From assembly GCF_036320485.1 (NCBI RefSeq), contig NZ_CP132911.1, positions 3,472,001 through 3,536,000 of the forward strand: DNA of 64,000 bases, in the 5' to 3' direction. Shown piece by piece: positions 37,078 to 45,190 of the stretch. This DNA is from Dyella sp. A6 (lineage in GTDB: Bacteria; Pseudomonadota; Gammaproteobacteria; Xanthomonadales; Rhodanobacteraceae). The notes under the pieces are model-generated. The model ran no database searches. It saw nothing but the letters and a program-made list of their open reading frames with translations, and was not told where the DNA came from. The first letter of the stretch is position 1. Every line of letters starts with the position of its first letter. A program made the position numbers and the translations under genes.

Positions 37078-37105
37078 GCGGCCCCGTAGCGTCGTGCGGG
37101 GCCGC
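37078..37105. terminator. Hairpin between convergent plsB and TsdA-like genes
   Basis: GCGGCCCCG (37078-37086) pairs perfectly with CGGGGCCGC (37097-37105). No U-tract follows, so it may be a Rho-assisted or 3'-end-protecting hairpin rather than a classic terminator. Confidence 0.45.
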
Positions 37106-37111
37106 GGAAGC

Positions 37112-38068
37112 TCAATGCGCCGACGTACCCTGGCCCAGCAGCTTGCCGTTGACCACGGTGCCGTACAGCGACTGCGCCGAATGGTGGTATTTCGCGCGGG
37201 TCGCCGGAATCGAGCCGTTGAAGCGCGGGTCCTGCGGACGCTCGTGGGCATCCATGAAATAGGCCACGTCCCACGCATCCTGATCGGTAAGCGTGTTGCC
37301 GCGACCCAGCGGCATGTTCGCCTTGATGAAGCCCGCCGCGGTGTTCACTTTGTGCATGCCCGCGCCCCAGTTGAACGAGTGCGGCCCCCACAGCGGCGGG
37401 AACACGGTGCGACCGGCCACCTGCTGGCCCTGGCCGTCAGCGCCGTGGCACAGGGCGCAATGACTCTTGAAGACCTGCTCGCCGCGGGCATAGTCCGGCG
37501 CCATGGCCGGCTTGGGCAGCTTGGGATAGCCCCGACCCGGCAATGACGCGCCTTCCGGCGCGCCCTGCGACATCCAGTAGGCATAGCTTTCCAGCGCCAC
37601 CAGCACCGGACTGCCAAGCGGCGGCGCCTTGCCGTTCATGCTGAAACGGAAGCAGCCCTGCATGCGCTCGCCGAAGGTATTCACGTGACCGTTCTTGCTG
37701 CGATAGGCGGGAAACGCCGGGTAGGCCGCCCACATCGGCGCCGCGTTGGCGAGCCGACCCGCATCGATGTGGCAGTTTTCGCAGCTGAGCCGATTGCCGA
37801 CATAGGCCGACGCATAGGTGCCGGTTTCGGTGAAGATCCTGTGTCCCAGCGCCACTTCCTTGCCGAAAGGCGTGTCGGGAATGGCCGACAAGGGCGGCGG
37901 CACGAAACGCGTGTTCGCCGCAGCCGCATGTGCCAACGTGCTCGATGCAGCCGGCGCATGTGCGGTCGGAGCCTGGCCTTGCCGGGCCTGGCCCTGGTGG
38001 CTCCGGTCGCAGGCCGCTAGCAGCAGCCCGGCGCCGGCCAGCGCGGTCAATCGAAGCAACTGTCTCAT
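37112..38068 (-). CDS. Diheme c-type cytochrome lipoprotein, TsdA-like (thiosulfate dehydrogenase family)
   Basis: A 318-residue exported diheme cytochrome. The N-terminus MRQLLRLTALAGAGLLLAAC is a lipoprotein signal (Cys 20). Haem motifs are CENCH at 96-100 and CALCH at 204-208. Between them, NTFGERMQGCFRFSMNGKAPP resembles the thiosulfate dehydrogenase TsdA/SoxA region in which a cysteine (here C139) ligates the active-site haem. TsdA joins two thiosulfates into tetrathionate, or the reverse. It is the last gene of a four-gene operon and overlaps the cytochrome c4-like gene by 4 nt, like a TsdB-TsdA pair. The exact substrate is inferred. Confidence 0.8.
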   Translation of the reverse strand: MRQLLRLTALAGAGLLLAACDRSHQGQARQGQAPTAHAPAASSTLAHAAAANTRFVPPPLSAIPDTPFGKEVALGHRIFTETGTYASAYVGNRLSCENCHIDAGRLANAAPMWAAYPAFPAYRSKNGHVNTFGERMQGCFRFSMNGKAPPLGSPVLVALESYAYWMSQGAPEGASLPGRGYPKLPKPAMAPDYARGEQVFKSHCALCHGADGQGQQVAGRTVFPPLWGPHSFNWGAGMHKVNTAAGFIKANMPLGRGNTLTDQDAWDVAYFMDAHERPQDPRFNGSIPATRAKYHHSAQSLYGTVVNGKLLGQGTSAH

Positions 38069-38733
38069 GGACTTGCCCCTCCCTTGCCGGTCGCCGGCTG
38101 CGATGCATACCACGCGCTGATCGCCGCGATATCCGCCGCGTCCAGCTTGCTGGCAACCGTCTTCATCAAGTGCAGCGGATCGTTGTGGCGGGTGCCGTGC
38201 TGCCATGCGTGCAGCTGGTTGGCGATATACACCGCAGACTGCCCGGCCAGCGGTGGAAAGTGGTCGCCCACACCCACGCCACCGGGGCCGTGACACTGCG
38301 AGCAGGCCGGCAGCCCTTTCGACCAGCGTCCCTGCGTGGACAGCGTTTCGGCCAGCGCCTTCGACGCGGCATCCATCGGCGCCGCCGGGGCTGCCGGCGC
38401 AGGCACCGGCAGCGTGCTGTAGTAATCCGCCATGAGCTTGCGTTCGGCCGGGCTCAGGCCGCTGGCCACCGGCTGCATGGTGGCATTGCGGCGCGCTCCG
38501 CTGGCGAAATCGTCGAGCTGCTTCAACAGATAGGCCGCCGGCAGGCCAGCCAGTCGCGGAAACCCGGCAGCGGCCTGACCGCTGCCGTTGGCGTTATGGC
38601 AGGCCGCACACGGCGCCACGCCATGACCATTGCCCAGCCGGGCAATGCTGGCACCGTCCGGCTGCGTACCGGCCAGGGCGCTGGCCGTCAGCGCCCAGCC
38701 CGCCGCAAAGGCCAGCAGGCGCGGCGCGTTCAT
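38065..38733 (-). CDS. Cytochrome c4-like diheme cytochrome (TsdB-like partner)
   Basis: A 222-residue periplasmic protein with signal peptide MNAPRLLAFAAGWALTASALA and two CxxCH haem sites: CAACHNANGSG (residues about 42-46) and CSQCHGPGGVG (about 143-147). The two halves are similar (FPRLAGLPAAYLLKQLDDFASGARRN versus FPPLAGQSAVYIANQLHAWQHGTRHN), the c4 pattern. Its probable role is to take electrons from the TsdA-like cytochrome. It overlaps genes on both sides by ATGA. Confidence 0.9.
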   Translation of the reverse strand: MNAPRLLAFAAGWALTASALAGTQPDGASIARLGNGHGVAPCAACHNANGSGQAAAGFPRLAGLPAAYLLKQLDDFASGARRNATMQPVASGLSPAERKLMADYYSTLPVPAPAAPAAPMDAASKALAETLSTQGRWSKGLPACSQCHGPGGVGVGDHFPPLAGQSAVYIANQLHAWQHGTRHNDPLHLMKTVASKLDAADIAAISAWYASQPATGKGGASP

Positions 38734-39683
38734 GGCTTGACGGCCTGGAAACCGTACTTGCGGTACACCGCCTGCGCGGCGGGCGACTGCATGAAGGCGA
38801 AGAAGTCCTTCGCCGCCTGTGCGTGGGGCGCGTCGGCCATGCGTGCCACGGTGTAGGTCGCCGTTACGTTCTGCGCCGCCGGAATCGTCACGGTGTCCAC
38901 CGGGCGATGCAGGATGTGCTGCTGGAAATACGCCTCGGTGGCCCATACCGGCGCCGCGTCGGATTTGCCCTGCAGCACCCGCAACGGCGACTGGCGATGG
39001 TGGATGTGGGTCAGGAAGGTGCTGCCGTCCTTCACCTTAGTGACCATGATGGTGTGCACCAGCGCCTCGCCACCGGCCTTGCGGTAGCTGGCCTCGATCT
39101 GCCGCGCGATGCCCTCCCAAGCCGGATTGGGCATGCTGACGCGGACATCCGCACGGCCAAGGTCGCGCAGGCCCTCGACGTGCTTGGGATTGCCCTTGGC
39201 GACCAGGATCGCCAGCGGGTTGCGCGCATAGTCGGCGGTGGCAGCAAACCAGTGATGATGCTTCTGCCGCTGGGCAATGCTCGCTTTGCCTGCCGTGAAG
39301 ATGTCCGGTTTCAGCGCAATGCGCAGGTTGCCCATGACCAGCGAGCCGGTCTCGATCTGCCTGGCCAGGATGCCCGGCGGCAGGGTCTCCACATAGATGC
39401 GCTGATAGCGCGGGTAGGCCTTGCGGAAAGCGGCCAGCAGATCGTGCACCACCATGAACTGGTTGCCCGCGAAGAACACGGTGAGCTGCGGATCGACCAC
39501 ATCGCCGTGCAGGTCGGCGATCGCATCCACCGGCGGCACGCTGAAGTGCTCGCCGCCCGCCGGCGGCGGATTCCACGGTGGCAGGTAATCATCATGGGCC
39601 TGGCCGGCGTAAGCACCGGCACAGGCCGCAAGCAGGGCGCCGGCGAACCAGGCGCGACACCAACGGAAAGAACGGTTCGACAT
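38730..39683 (-). CDS. Periplasmic substrate-binding protein (ModA/SBP type II), no transporter nearby
   Basis: A 317-residue exported binding protein. The signal region contains LLAAC, so it could be a lipoprotein, or be cleaved later at AYA-GQ. The mature part carries LTVFFAGNQFMVVHDLLAAFRKAYP at the start and YRKAGGEALVHTIM, AKDFFAFMQSPAAQAVYRKYGF at the end, as in type II anion-binding proteins (molybdate, sulfate, phosphate). No permease or ATPase gene accompanies it, so it may present or sense an oxyanion for the cytochromes instead of feeding an importer. AGGAGA precedes the ATG. Confidence 0.8.
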   Translation of the reverse strand: MSNRSFRWCRAWFAGALLAACAGAYAGQAHDDYLPPWNPPPAGGEHFSVPPVDAIADLHGDVVDPQLTVFFAGNQFMVVHDLLAAFRKAYPRYQRIYVETLPPGILARQIETGSLVMGNLRIALKPDIFTAGKASIAQRQKHHHWFAATADYARNPLAILVAKGNPKHVEGLRDLGRADVRVSMPNPAWEGIARQIEASYRKAGGEALVHTIMVTKVKDGSTFLTHIHHRQSPLRVLQGKSDAAPVWATEAYFQQHILHRPVDTVTIPAAQNVTATYTVARMADAPHAQAAKDFFAFMQSPAAQAVYRKYGFQAVKP

Positions 39684-39721
39684 GACGGTCTCCTTGGTCG
39701 TGCCTGGTCAGCCGGAATGCC

Positions 39722-40258
39722 TTACAGCGGCATCAGCGCATAGCCTTGCTGCTGCAACCCGATGACAGTGGTGAGCCCCGACAGCGCAATCTTGACGTCC
39801 TTTGCGATCCAGGCGTCCTGGAAGTGGCTTTCGATCACGGCCTGCCCGCACACGGCCACCGTGATACCTGCCTTGCGCAGCTGCGCAATCACCGGCAGGT
39901 TGGGATTCGCCACGCCGAACTTCGCACGGTAGTGGGCATCATCCAGGGTCAGCGCGGTCGCCGGACCATAGGCGATGGCGACGAACTTCAGATGGCTGAG
40001 CGGCACGCCCGAAGCGGCGAACAGGTTCACCGCCCGCGCCACGCGCTCCAGCGCCGGGTTCACCTGGTCGGGCTTGGCGCTCGGCTTAGTCATCGCGAAC
40101 ACCGCCTTGTAGATCCGCTTGCTGCTCGGCACGTAGGCGGCGTGCGGTACCTGATGAAAATCGCCGGAGGCCGTGATGGCCTGGGACGGCGCCGCGGCGG
40201 CACCCGCACCCAGCAGCAGACCAAACGCGCACACAACAGCCAGGATGGAACGTTTCAT
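39722..40258 (-). CDS. Exported DsrE-family protein
   Basis: A 178-residue protein with signal peptide MKRSILAVVCAFGLLLGAGAAAA. The rest resembles the DsrE/DsrF sulfur-relay fold: VNLFAASGVPLSHLKFVAIAYGPAT and AQLRKAGITVAVCGQAVIESHF, with a single conserved-type cysteine in VCGQ that could carry sulfane sulfur. It opens the four-gene operon, with GGAGG before the ATG. A persulfide-carrying role next to thiosulfate cytochromes is inferred. Confidence 0.85.
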   Translation of the reverse strand: MKRSILAVVCAFGLLLGAGAAAAPSQAITASGDFHQVPHAAYVPSSKRIYKAVFAMTKPSAKPDQVNPALERVARAVNLFAASGVPLSHLKFVAIAYGPATALTLDDAHYRAKFGVANPNLPVIAQLRKAGITVAVCGQAVIESHFQDAWIAKDVKIALSGLTTVIGLQQQGYALMPL

Positions 40259-40378
40259 GACGGCCTCCTCCTCTGAAAATTCAGGAATGTGAGGCAACGC
40301 TACGCCCGATCAGGCGATCAGGCCACTTCATGTTGCGTATACAGCGCATAAGCCGCGCTTATGGCCGTGACGATCCTG

Positions 40379-40384
40379 TAGCAT
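40379..40384 (+). promoter_or_regulatory. -10-like box of ubiE close to the start codon
   Basis: TAGCAT ends 8 nt before the ATG of ubiE with no Shine-Dalgarno in between. The transcript would carry at most one or two untranslated bases. Confidence 0.35.
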
Positions 40385-40392
40385 GGCGCCCC

Positions 40393-41142
40393 ATGAGCGA
40401 ACAGCAGACCACCCATTTCGGCTTCCGCGACGTGCCCGTCGGCGATAAGCAGAAGCTCGTCGGCCAGGTATTCACCTCGGTCGCACGTAGCTACGACCTG
40501 ATGAACGACCTGATGTCGTTCGGCATCCACCGCCTGTGGAAGCGCCATTTCGTGGCGGTGAGCGGGGTACGTCGCGGCGACCGCGTGCTGGATCTGGCCG
40601 GCGGCACCGGTGACATCGCCGCGCTGCTCAAGCCGGTGGTCGGCACCGAGGGCGAAGTGGTGGTGGGCGACATCAACGCCGCCATGCTCGGTGTGGGCCG
40701 CGACCGCCTGACCGACCGCGGCCTGGTCGCCGGTCTGCGCTGGGCCCAGCTCAACGCCGAATGCCTGCCCTTCCCCGATGCCAGCTTCGACGCGGTGACC
40801 ATGGCCTTCGGCCTGCGCAACGTCACCGACAAGGAGAAGGCACTGGCCGACATCTGCCGCGTGCTCAAGCCCGGCGGCCGTGCCCTGGTGCTGGAGTTCT
40901 CCAAGGTGCAGAGCGAGCTGTTCAGCAAGCTCTACGACTTCCACTCGTTCAAGGTACTGCCCAAGCTCGGCCAGCTGTTTGCCGGCGACGCCGACAGCTA
41001 CCAGTATCTGGCCGAATCGATCCGCAAGCACCCGGACCAGGAAACCCTGAAGGGCATGATGGAACGTGCCGGCTTCGGGCGCGTCGAGGTCCGCAACCTC
41101 AGCAACGGCATCGTGGCGATTCACCGGGCCTACAAGCTCTGA
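40393..41142 (+). CDS. ubiE: Ubiquinone/menaquinone methyltransferase UbiE
   Basis: C-methyltransferase of quinone synthesis (249 residues). It has the N-terminal [26 protein letters not shown], the SAM-binding [13 protein letters not shown] and the diagnostic [17 protein letters not shown]. The C-terminal [15 protein letters not shown] is also typical. The start at 40393 matches homologues ([11 protein letters not shown]); the in-frame extension to 40330 is not used. Confidence 0.97.
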   Translation: MSEQQTTHFGFRDVPVGDKQKLVGQVFTSVARSYDLMNDLMSFGIHRLWKRHFVAVSGVRRGDRVLDLAGGTGDIAALLKPVVGTEGEVVVGDINAAMLGVGRDRLTDRGLVAGLRWAQLNAECLPFPDASFDAVTMAFGLRNVTDKEKALADICRVLKPGGRALVLEFSKVQSELFSKLYDFHSFKVLPKLGQLFAGDADSYQYLAESIRKHPDQETLKGMMERAGFGRVEVRNLSNGIVAIHRAYKL

Positions 41143-41153
41143 GGCCCGGCGGC

Positions 41154-41789
41154 ATGCGGCCTTCCCTCCGCATCCTTGCCGCCCTCAGCGCGTTGACCGG
41201 TGCATTCGCGCTGACCCTGCAATACCTGCTGTCGACGCGACTGACCACCGCGGACGGTCGCGGCTGGCTGCCCGGGCTGTGGCTGTGCCTGGGTTACTTC
41301 ACCATCCTGACCAACCTGTTCTGCACCGTGACGCTGGCCGCGGCGGCGATCGCGCCGCAGGAACGGCGTGGCTGGCTGCGACACCCGGGCACCGCCACGG
41401 CAGCAGCGATTAGCATCGTGATCGTGGCGCTGGTCTACCAGGTGCTGCTGCATGCGCTGTGGCATCCGCACGGCTGGGCCCTGCTGGCCGACCTGCTGCT
41501 GCACCGGGCCATGCCGCTGCTGTTCCTGCTGTACTGGTGGCTGGCCGTGCCGAAAGCGGCGCTGGGCTGGCCGCAGATCGGCACATGGCTGCTCTACCCC
41601 GCCGCCTATTTCGTCTACGCACTGGCCCGCGGCGCGATCGACGGCTGGTATCCGTACCCGTTCCTCGATGTCGCACATCTGGGCTATGCCCGGGTACTGC
41701 TGAATGCCTGTGCGATGCTGCTGGCCTTCGTGACGGTGGCGCTGGTGCTGTTGGTGCTGAGCCGCTGGCAACACCGCCGCCTCGGCTGA
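41154..41789 (+). CDS. Pr6Pr-family membrane protein
   Basis: A 211-residue protein with six predicted hydrophobic helices. YFTILTNLFCTV after helix 2, HALWHPHG, and the YPAAYFVYALARGAIDGWYPYPFLDV segment match the Pr6Pr (FAR-17a/AIG1-like) membrane family, whose eukaryotic relatives hydrolyse fatty-acid esters of hydroxy fatty acids. The bacterial function is unknown. It begins 11 nt after ubiE, probably on the same transcript. Confidence 0.8.
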   Translation: MRPSLRILAALSALTGAFALTLQYLLSTRLTTADGRGWLPGLWLCLGYFTILTNLFCTVTLAAAAIAPQERRGWLRHPGTATAAAISIVIVALVYQVLLHALWHPHGWALLADLLLHRAMPLLFLLYWWLAVPKAALGWPQIGTWLLYPAAYFVYALARGAIDGWYPYPFLDVAHLGYARVLLNACAMLLAFVTVALVLLVLSRWQHRRLG

Positions 41790-41795
41790 AGCCGT

Positions 41796-42488
41796 CTAGG
41801 ACGCGCGCAGGTCCTCCAGCCAGCTGCCGACGCGCCGCGCATCGGCCTCGTGTCCGGGCTCGCGCCAGGTTTCGGCCAGTGCCGCCTGGTACCAGTCGCG
41901 CATCGCGGGCAGCTCGAGCAGGCGCCGCGCATACGCCATCGACAACGGGTCGAGCGACAGGCCATAGGTCTGGATGCGGAACGCCACCGGCGCGTAGAAC
42001 GCATCCACCGCAGTGAACGCCGCACCGGCCAGGAACGGCCCGCCGAAACGCGACAAACCATCGTTCCATAGTTCGGCGACGCGCGTCACGTCCGCCTGCA
42101 GTGCCGCATCATCGGGTGCGGCAAGGCGTACGCGGATGCCGCAGTTCATCGTGCAGTCGCTGCGCAGCGCGCCGAAGCCCGAATGCATCTCGGCGGCCGC
42201 GGAACGTGCCCAGGCCCGAGCATGCGGGTCGGACGGCCAGACCCCGGCGTGCTGCTCAGCCAGATACTCGGCAATGGCCAGCGAGTCCCACACCGCCAGC
42301 TCTCCATCGTGCAGGCACGGCACCTTGCCGTTGGGCGAAAACGTCCGGAACGCATCCCAGTTCGCGCCCACGCCCCCGTCGAACGGCACCAGCTTCTCCT
42401 CGAACGGCATGTCCAGCACGCGCATCAGCACCCACGGCCGCAGCGACCACGAGGAGTAATTCTTGTTGGCGATGTAAAGCGTGTACAC
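41796..42488 (-). CDS. Glutathione S-transferase family protein
   Basis: A 230-residue GST. N-terminal thioredoxin-like domain with YIANKNYSSWSLRPWVLM (catalytic Ser region), SPNGKVPCLHDGELAVWDSLAIAEYLAE (cis-Pro and the E-S-type glutathione contact), then an all-helical domain. The GTG at 42488 is chosen because GGGAGA lies 7 nt upstream and the residue pattern begins YTLYIANKNYSS. An ATG farther up (42533) is less likely. It converges with the Pr6Pr gene. Confidence 0.88.
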   Translation of the reverse strand: MYTLYIANKNYSSWSLRPWVLMRVLDMPFEEKLVPFDGGVGANWDAFRTFSPNGKVPCLHDGELAVWDSLAIAEYLAEQHAGVWPSDPHARAWARSAAAEMHSGFGALRSDCTMNCGIRVRLAAPDDAALQADVTRVAELWNDGLSRFGGPFLAGAAFTAVDAFYAPVAFRIQTYGLSLDPLSMAYARRLLELPAMRDWYQAALAETWREPGHEADARRVGSWLEDLRAS

Positions 42489-42513
42489 GACAGCATCTCC
42501 CGCAGTGGATCGA

Positions 42514-43434
42514 TCAGGACGGCTTGCATGCATCAGGCAGCGGCGACGCCGGCAGCCGCGCGCGACGACGCGCGTTCGCCAGCACCACGCCGGCGATCAC
42601 CACGACACCGCCCAGCAACACTCCCGGGCCGGGAACCTCGTGCAGCCACAGCCAGCCGATCAGGATGGCGATCGGCGGCGACAGGTAGATGAAGCTGGAT
42701 ACCCGCGAGGCACTGGCGCGATGCATCGCCGTATTCCATGCCAGGTATCCGACAAAGCTCGGCGCCACGCCCAGCCAGAACAGGGCGCCGATCCGCGACC
42801 ACGGCGCCGCCGCCAGCGCCCACGGCAGATGCCAGCCGAACGGTACCGTGCCCAGGGTGGCGGCGAAGAAGGTGAACGCAGTGACCGTCAAGCTGCCGTA
42901 GCGGGCAGACAGCGGCTTCTGCCCCACGAAATAGATCGCCGAGGCCAGCACGCAACCCAGCACCAGCAGCGCGCGCGGATCGGCTTTCACCTGCTGACCG
43001 CTGGCCAGCACCACCAGCACGGTGCCGGCCAGCGCGATGCCCAGGCCGAGCCAGGTGCGCCGGCTCAGCCGCTCGCCCAGCCACAGCGCGGACAATGCCG
43101 CCGTCGCCGCCGGCACCAGCGAAATGATGATCGCCGCGGTACCGCCGGCGATCTGCGTCTCCGCCGTATTCAGGCACAGGTGGTACGCGGTCAGGCCCAC
43201 CACGCCAAGCACCGCCAGCTTTGGCAGATCGCGCCACGCCGGCAGCGGCGTGCGCCGCACCAGCAGCAGCACCGCAAAGCACAGCGACGCGATCGACAGC
43301 CGCGCCAGCGCCAGCTCGCCCGGCGAAAACGAGGGCAGCGCGTAGGCGATCGCGGCATACGCCGACGACCAGGTCAGCAGGGCCACGGCGATGCTGGTCA
43401 ATGCGCCAGCATCGAGGTGCTCGGAGGTACTCAT
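42514..43434 (-). CDS. EamA/DMT-superfamily exporter
   Basis: A 306-residue drug/metabolite transporter with ten hydrophobic helices in two EamA repeats (LGVVGLTAYHLCLNTAETQIAGGTAAIIISLVP and WLGVAPSFVGYLAWNTAMHRASASRVSSFIYLSPPIAILIGWLW). Such proteins export amino acids or metabolites. The start at 43434 has GGAAAG upstream. A divergent Lrp/AsnC gene lies 126 nt away, a frequent exporter-regulator arrangement. Confidence 0.9.
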   Translation of the reverse strand: MSTSEHLDAGALTSIAVALLTWSSAYAAIAYALPSFSPGELALARLSIASLCFAVLLLVRRTPLPAWRDLPKLAVLGVVGLTAYHLCLNTAETQIAGGTAAIIISLVPAATAALSALWLGERLSRRTWLGLGIALAGTVLVVLASGQQVKADPRALLVLGCVLASAIYFVGQKPLSARYGSLTVTAFTFFAATLGTVPFGWHLPWALAAAPWSRIGALFWLGVAPSFVGYLAWNTAMHRASASRVSSFIYLSPPIAILIGWLWLHEVPGPGVLLGGVVVIAGVVLANARRRARLPASPLPDACKPS

Positions 43435-43560
43435 GGGGTGCTTTCCAGTGGATCGGGGACGTGGGCATCGTAGTCTTGCCGTCGATGCCGGTGAATAATG
43501 GATCACTATGCCGGCGACTCGTTTCGCCGTCGAACGAAACGCTAGTCGGAGATATGCACC

Positions 43561-44055
43561 TTGGCTTCGAAACCGGATCTAGACCACACCGACTGGCAGC
43601 TGCTGGAGGCCCTGCAACACGATGCCCGCCTGGGCTACGCCGAACTGGGCCGCAAGGTGCGGCTGTCCGCACCGGCAGTGGCCGAGCGGGTGAAACGGCT
43701 GGAGGAGGCCGGCGTGATCAGCGGCTACCGCGCCACGGTGGAGCCGAAGCGGCTGGGCTATGCGATCGACGCGATGGTACGGCTGCGTTGCGACGGCGGC
43801 ATCTGCGCGCGCATCGGCAGCATCGTGGAAGACATTCCCGAGGTGCTCGACTGCCGCCGGCTCGCCGGTGAGGATTCCGCCCTGCTGCACGTGGTGGCCA
43901 TGTCCATCGCGCACCTGGAAAGCGTGCTGGACCGGCTGCTGAAGATCCACGCCAGCGTCAGTACCACGACCCTGGTGGTGCTGCAGACGCCGCATGCCAA
44001 CCGCCCGATCACCCGCACCATGTGGGATGCCGCCCGCGCCCTGTCGCGCGACTGA
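43561..44055 (+). CDS. Lrp/AsnC-family transcriptional regulator
   Basis: A 164-residue regulator with an N-terminal winged helix (LDHTDWQLLEALQHDARLGYAELGRKVRLSAPAVAERVKRLEEAGVISGYRATV) and a C-terminal RAM ligand-binding domain. The TTG start at 43561 is supported by GGAG nine nt upstream. It probably controls the divergent EamA exporter and itself from the 126-nt gap, responding to an amino acid. Confidence 0.88.
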   Translation: MASKPDLDHTDWQLLEALQHDARLGYAELGRKVRLSAPAVAERVKRLEEAGVISGYRATVEPKRLGYAIDAMVRLRCDGGICARIGSIVEDIPEVLDCRRLAGEDSALLHVVAMSIAHLESVLDRLLKIHASVSTTTLVVLQTPHANRPITRTMWDAARALSRD

Positions 44056-44106
44056 ACGGCGCAGCGCCCCCATTCCCACTCTCCCCGACTTGCCACGGAG
44101 CACACC

Positions 44107-45060
44107 ATGCGCCAGCTGTACCCCGAGATCGAACCCTTCCGCACCCGCCGTCTGGCGGTGGATAGGCGCCACACCCTGCATGTCGAGGAATGCGGCAACC
44201 CTGACGGCCTGCCGGTGGTGTTCCTGCACGGCGGCCCCGGCACCGGGGTGGCGCCGTACCATCGTCGCTTCTTCGACCCGGCACGCTGGCGCATCGTGCT
44301 GTTCGACCAGCGCGGCTCGGGACAATCGACCCCGTTTGCCGACCTGGTCGACAACACCACGGCACACCTGGTCGCCGACATCGAGACGATCCGCGAAACG
44401 CTGGGTATCGAGCGCTGGGCGGTATTCGGCGGATCGTGGGGATCGACCCTGGCACTGGCCTATGCCCAAGCTCACCCGGAGCGCGTGCTCGGGCTGGTGC
44501 TGCGCGGCATTTTTCTGGCCCGTGACGAGGAGCTGCGCTGGTTCAACGAAATGGATGGCGGTGCCCGCTACATCTTCCCGGAGCGCTGGGCGCACTTCCG
44601 CGACTTCATTCCCGAGGCCGAACGCGACCAGATGATCGAAGCCTACTGGCGCCGTCTGAACGACGCCGACGAAACCGTCCGGCTCGCCGCCGCACAGGCA
44701 TGGAGCGACTTCGAAGGCGGTGCCACCACGCTGGAACACGACCCCGAGGGTGCGGGCGACTTCGCCGACCCGCAGGCGGCACTGAGCGTGGCCCGGCTGG
44801 AAGCGCACTATTTCCGTCGCGGCATGTTCCTGGAACCGAACCAGCTGCTGCGCGACGTGGACCGGATCCGCCGTATCCCGGGCACCATCGTGCACGGCCG
44901 CTACGACATCATCTGTCCGGTGAAGACGGCACTGGACCTGCACCAGGCCTGGCCAGAGGCCGAGCTGCGCATCGTGCTGGCCGGACACAGCGCGGCCGAC
45001 CCTGCCATCACCGACGCCCTGGTCGAAGCCACCGACCGGCTGGCCGACCGTTACGTGTGA
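44107..45060 (+). CDS. pip: Proline iminopeptidase
   Basis: A 317-residue S33 peptidase that removes N-terminal proline from peptides in the cytoplasm. VVFLHGGPGTGVAPYHRRFFDP, FDQRGSGQSTP, the nucleophile GGSWGSTLALAYAQAHPERV and HGRYDIICP (catalytic Asp) are diagnostic. The expected C-terminal histidine is in VLAGHSAAD. CACGGAG is near the start. It is separate from the Lrp gene by 51 nt. Confidence 0.95.
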   Translation: MRQLYPEIEPFRTRRLAVDRRHTLHVEECGNPDGLPVVFLHGGPGTGVAPYHRRFFDPARWRIVLFDQRGSGQSTPFADLVDNTTAHLVADIETIRETLGIERWAVFGGSWGSTLALAYAQAHPERVLGLVLRGIFLARDEELRWFNEMDGGARYIFPERWAHFRDFIPEAERDQMIEAYWRRLNDADETVRLAAAQAWSDFEGGATTLEHDPEGAGDFADPQAALSVARLEAHYFRRGMFLEPNQLLRDVDRIRRIPGTIVHGRYDIICPVKTALDLHQAWPEAELRIVLAGHSAADPAITDALVEATDRLADRYV

Positions 45061-45190
45061 GTGTCCGCACAGGAAACCGATATCCCCCGAAAAGCCTGCG
45101 GATACGTCCACACCGGCCACAGGTCGGCATGACATGCATGCACCCCGATGCGACACTGCACGCTTTGCTAGGCAGGCGCGGGACACGCGA

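Noticed and set aside
34396..37278. 960-codon minus-strand frame opposite plsB.
   Set aside because: Shadow of plsB, with no motifs and biased composition. The plus-strand protein carries all PlsB acyltransferase motifs.
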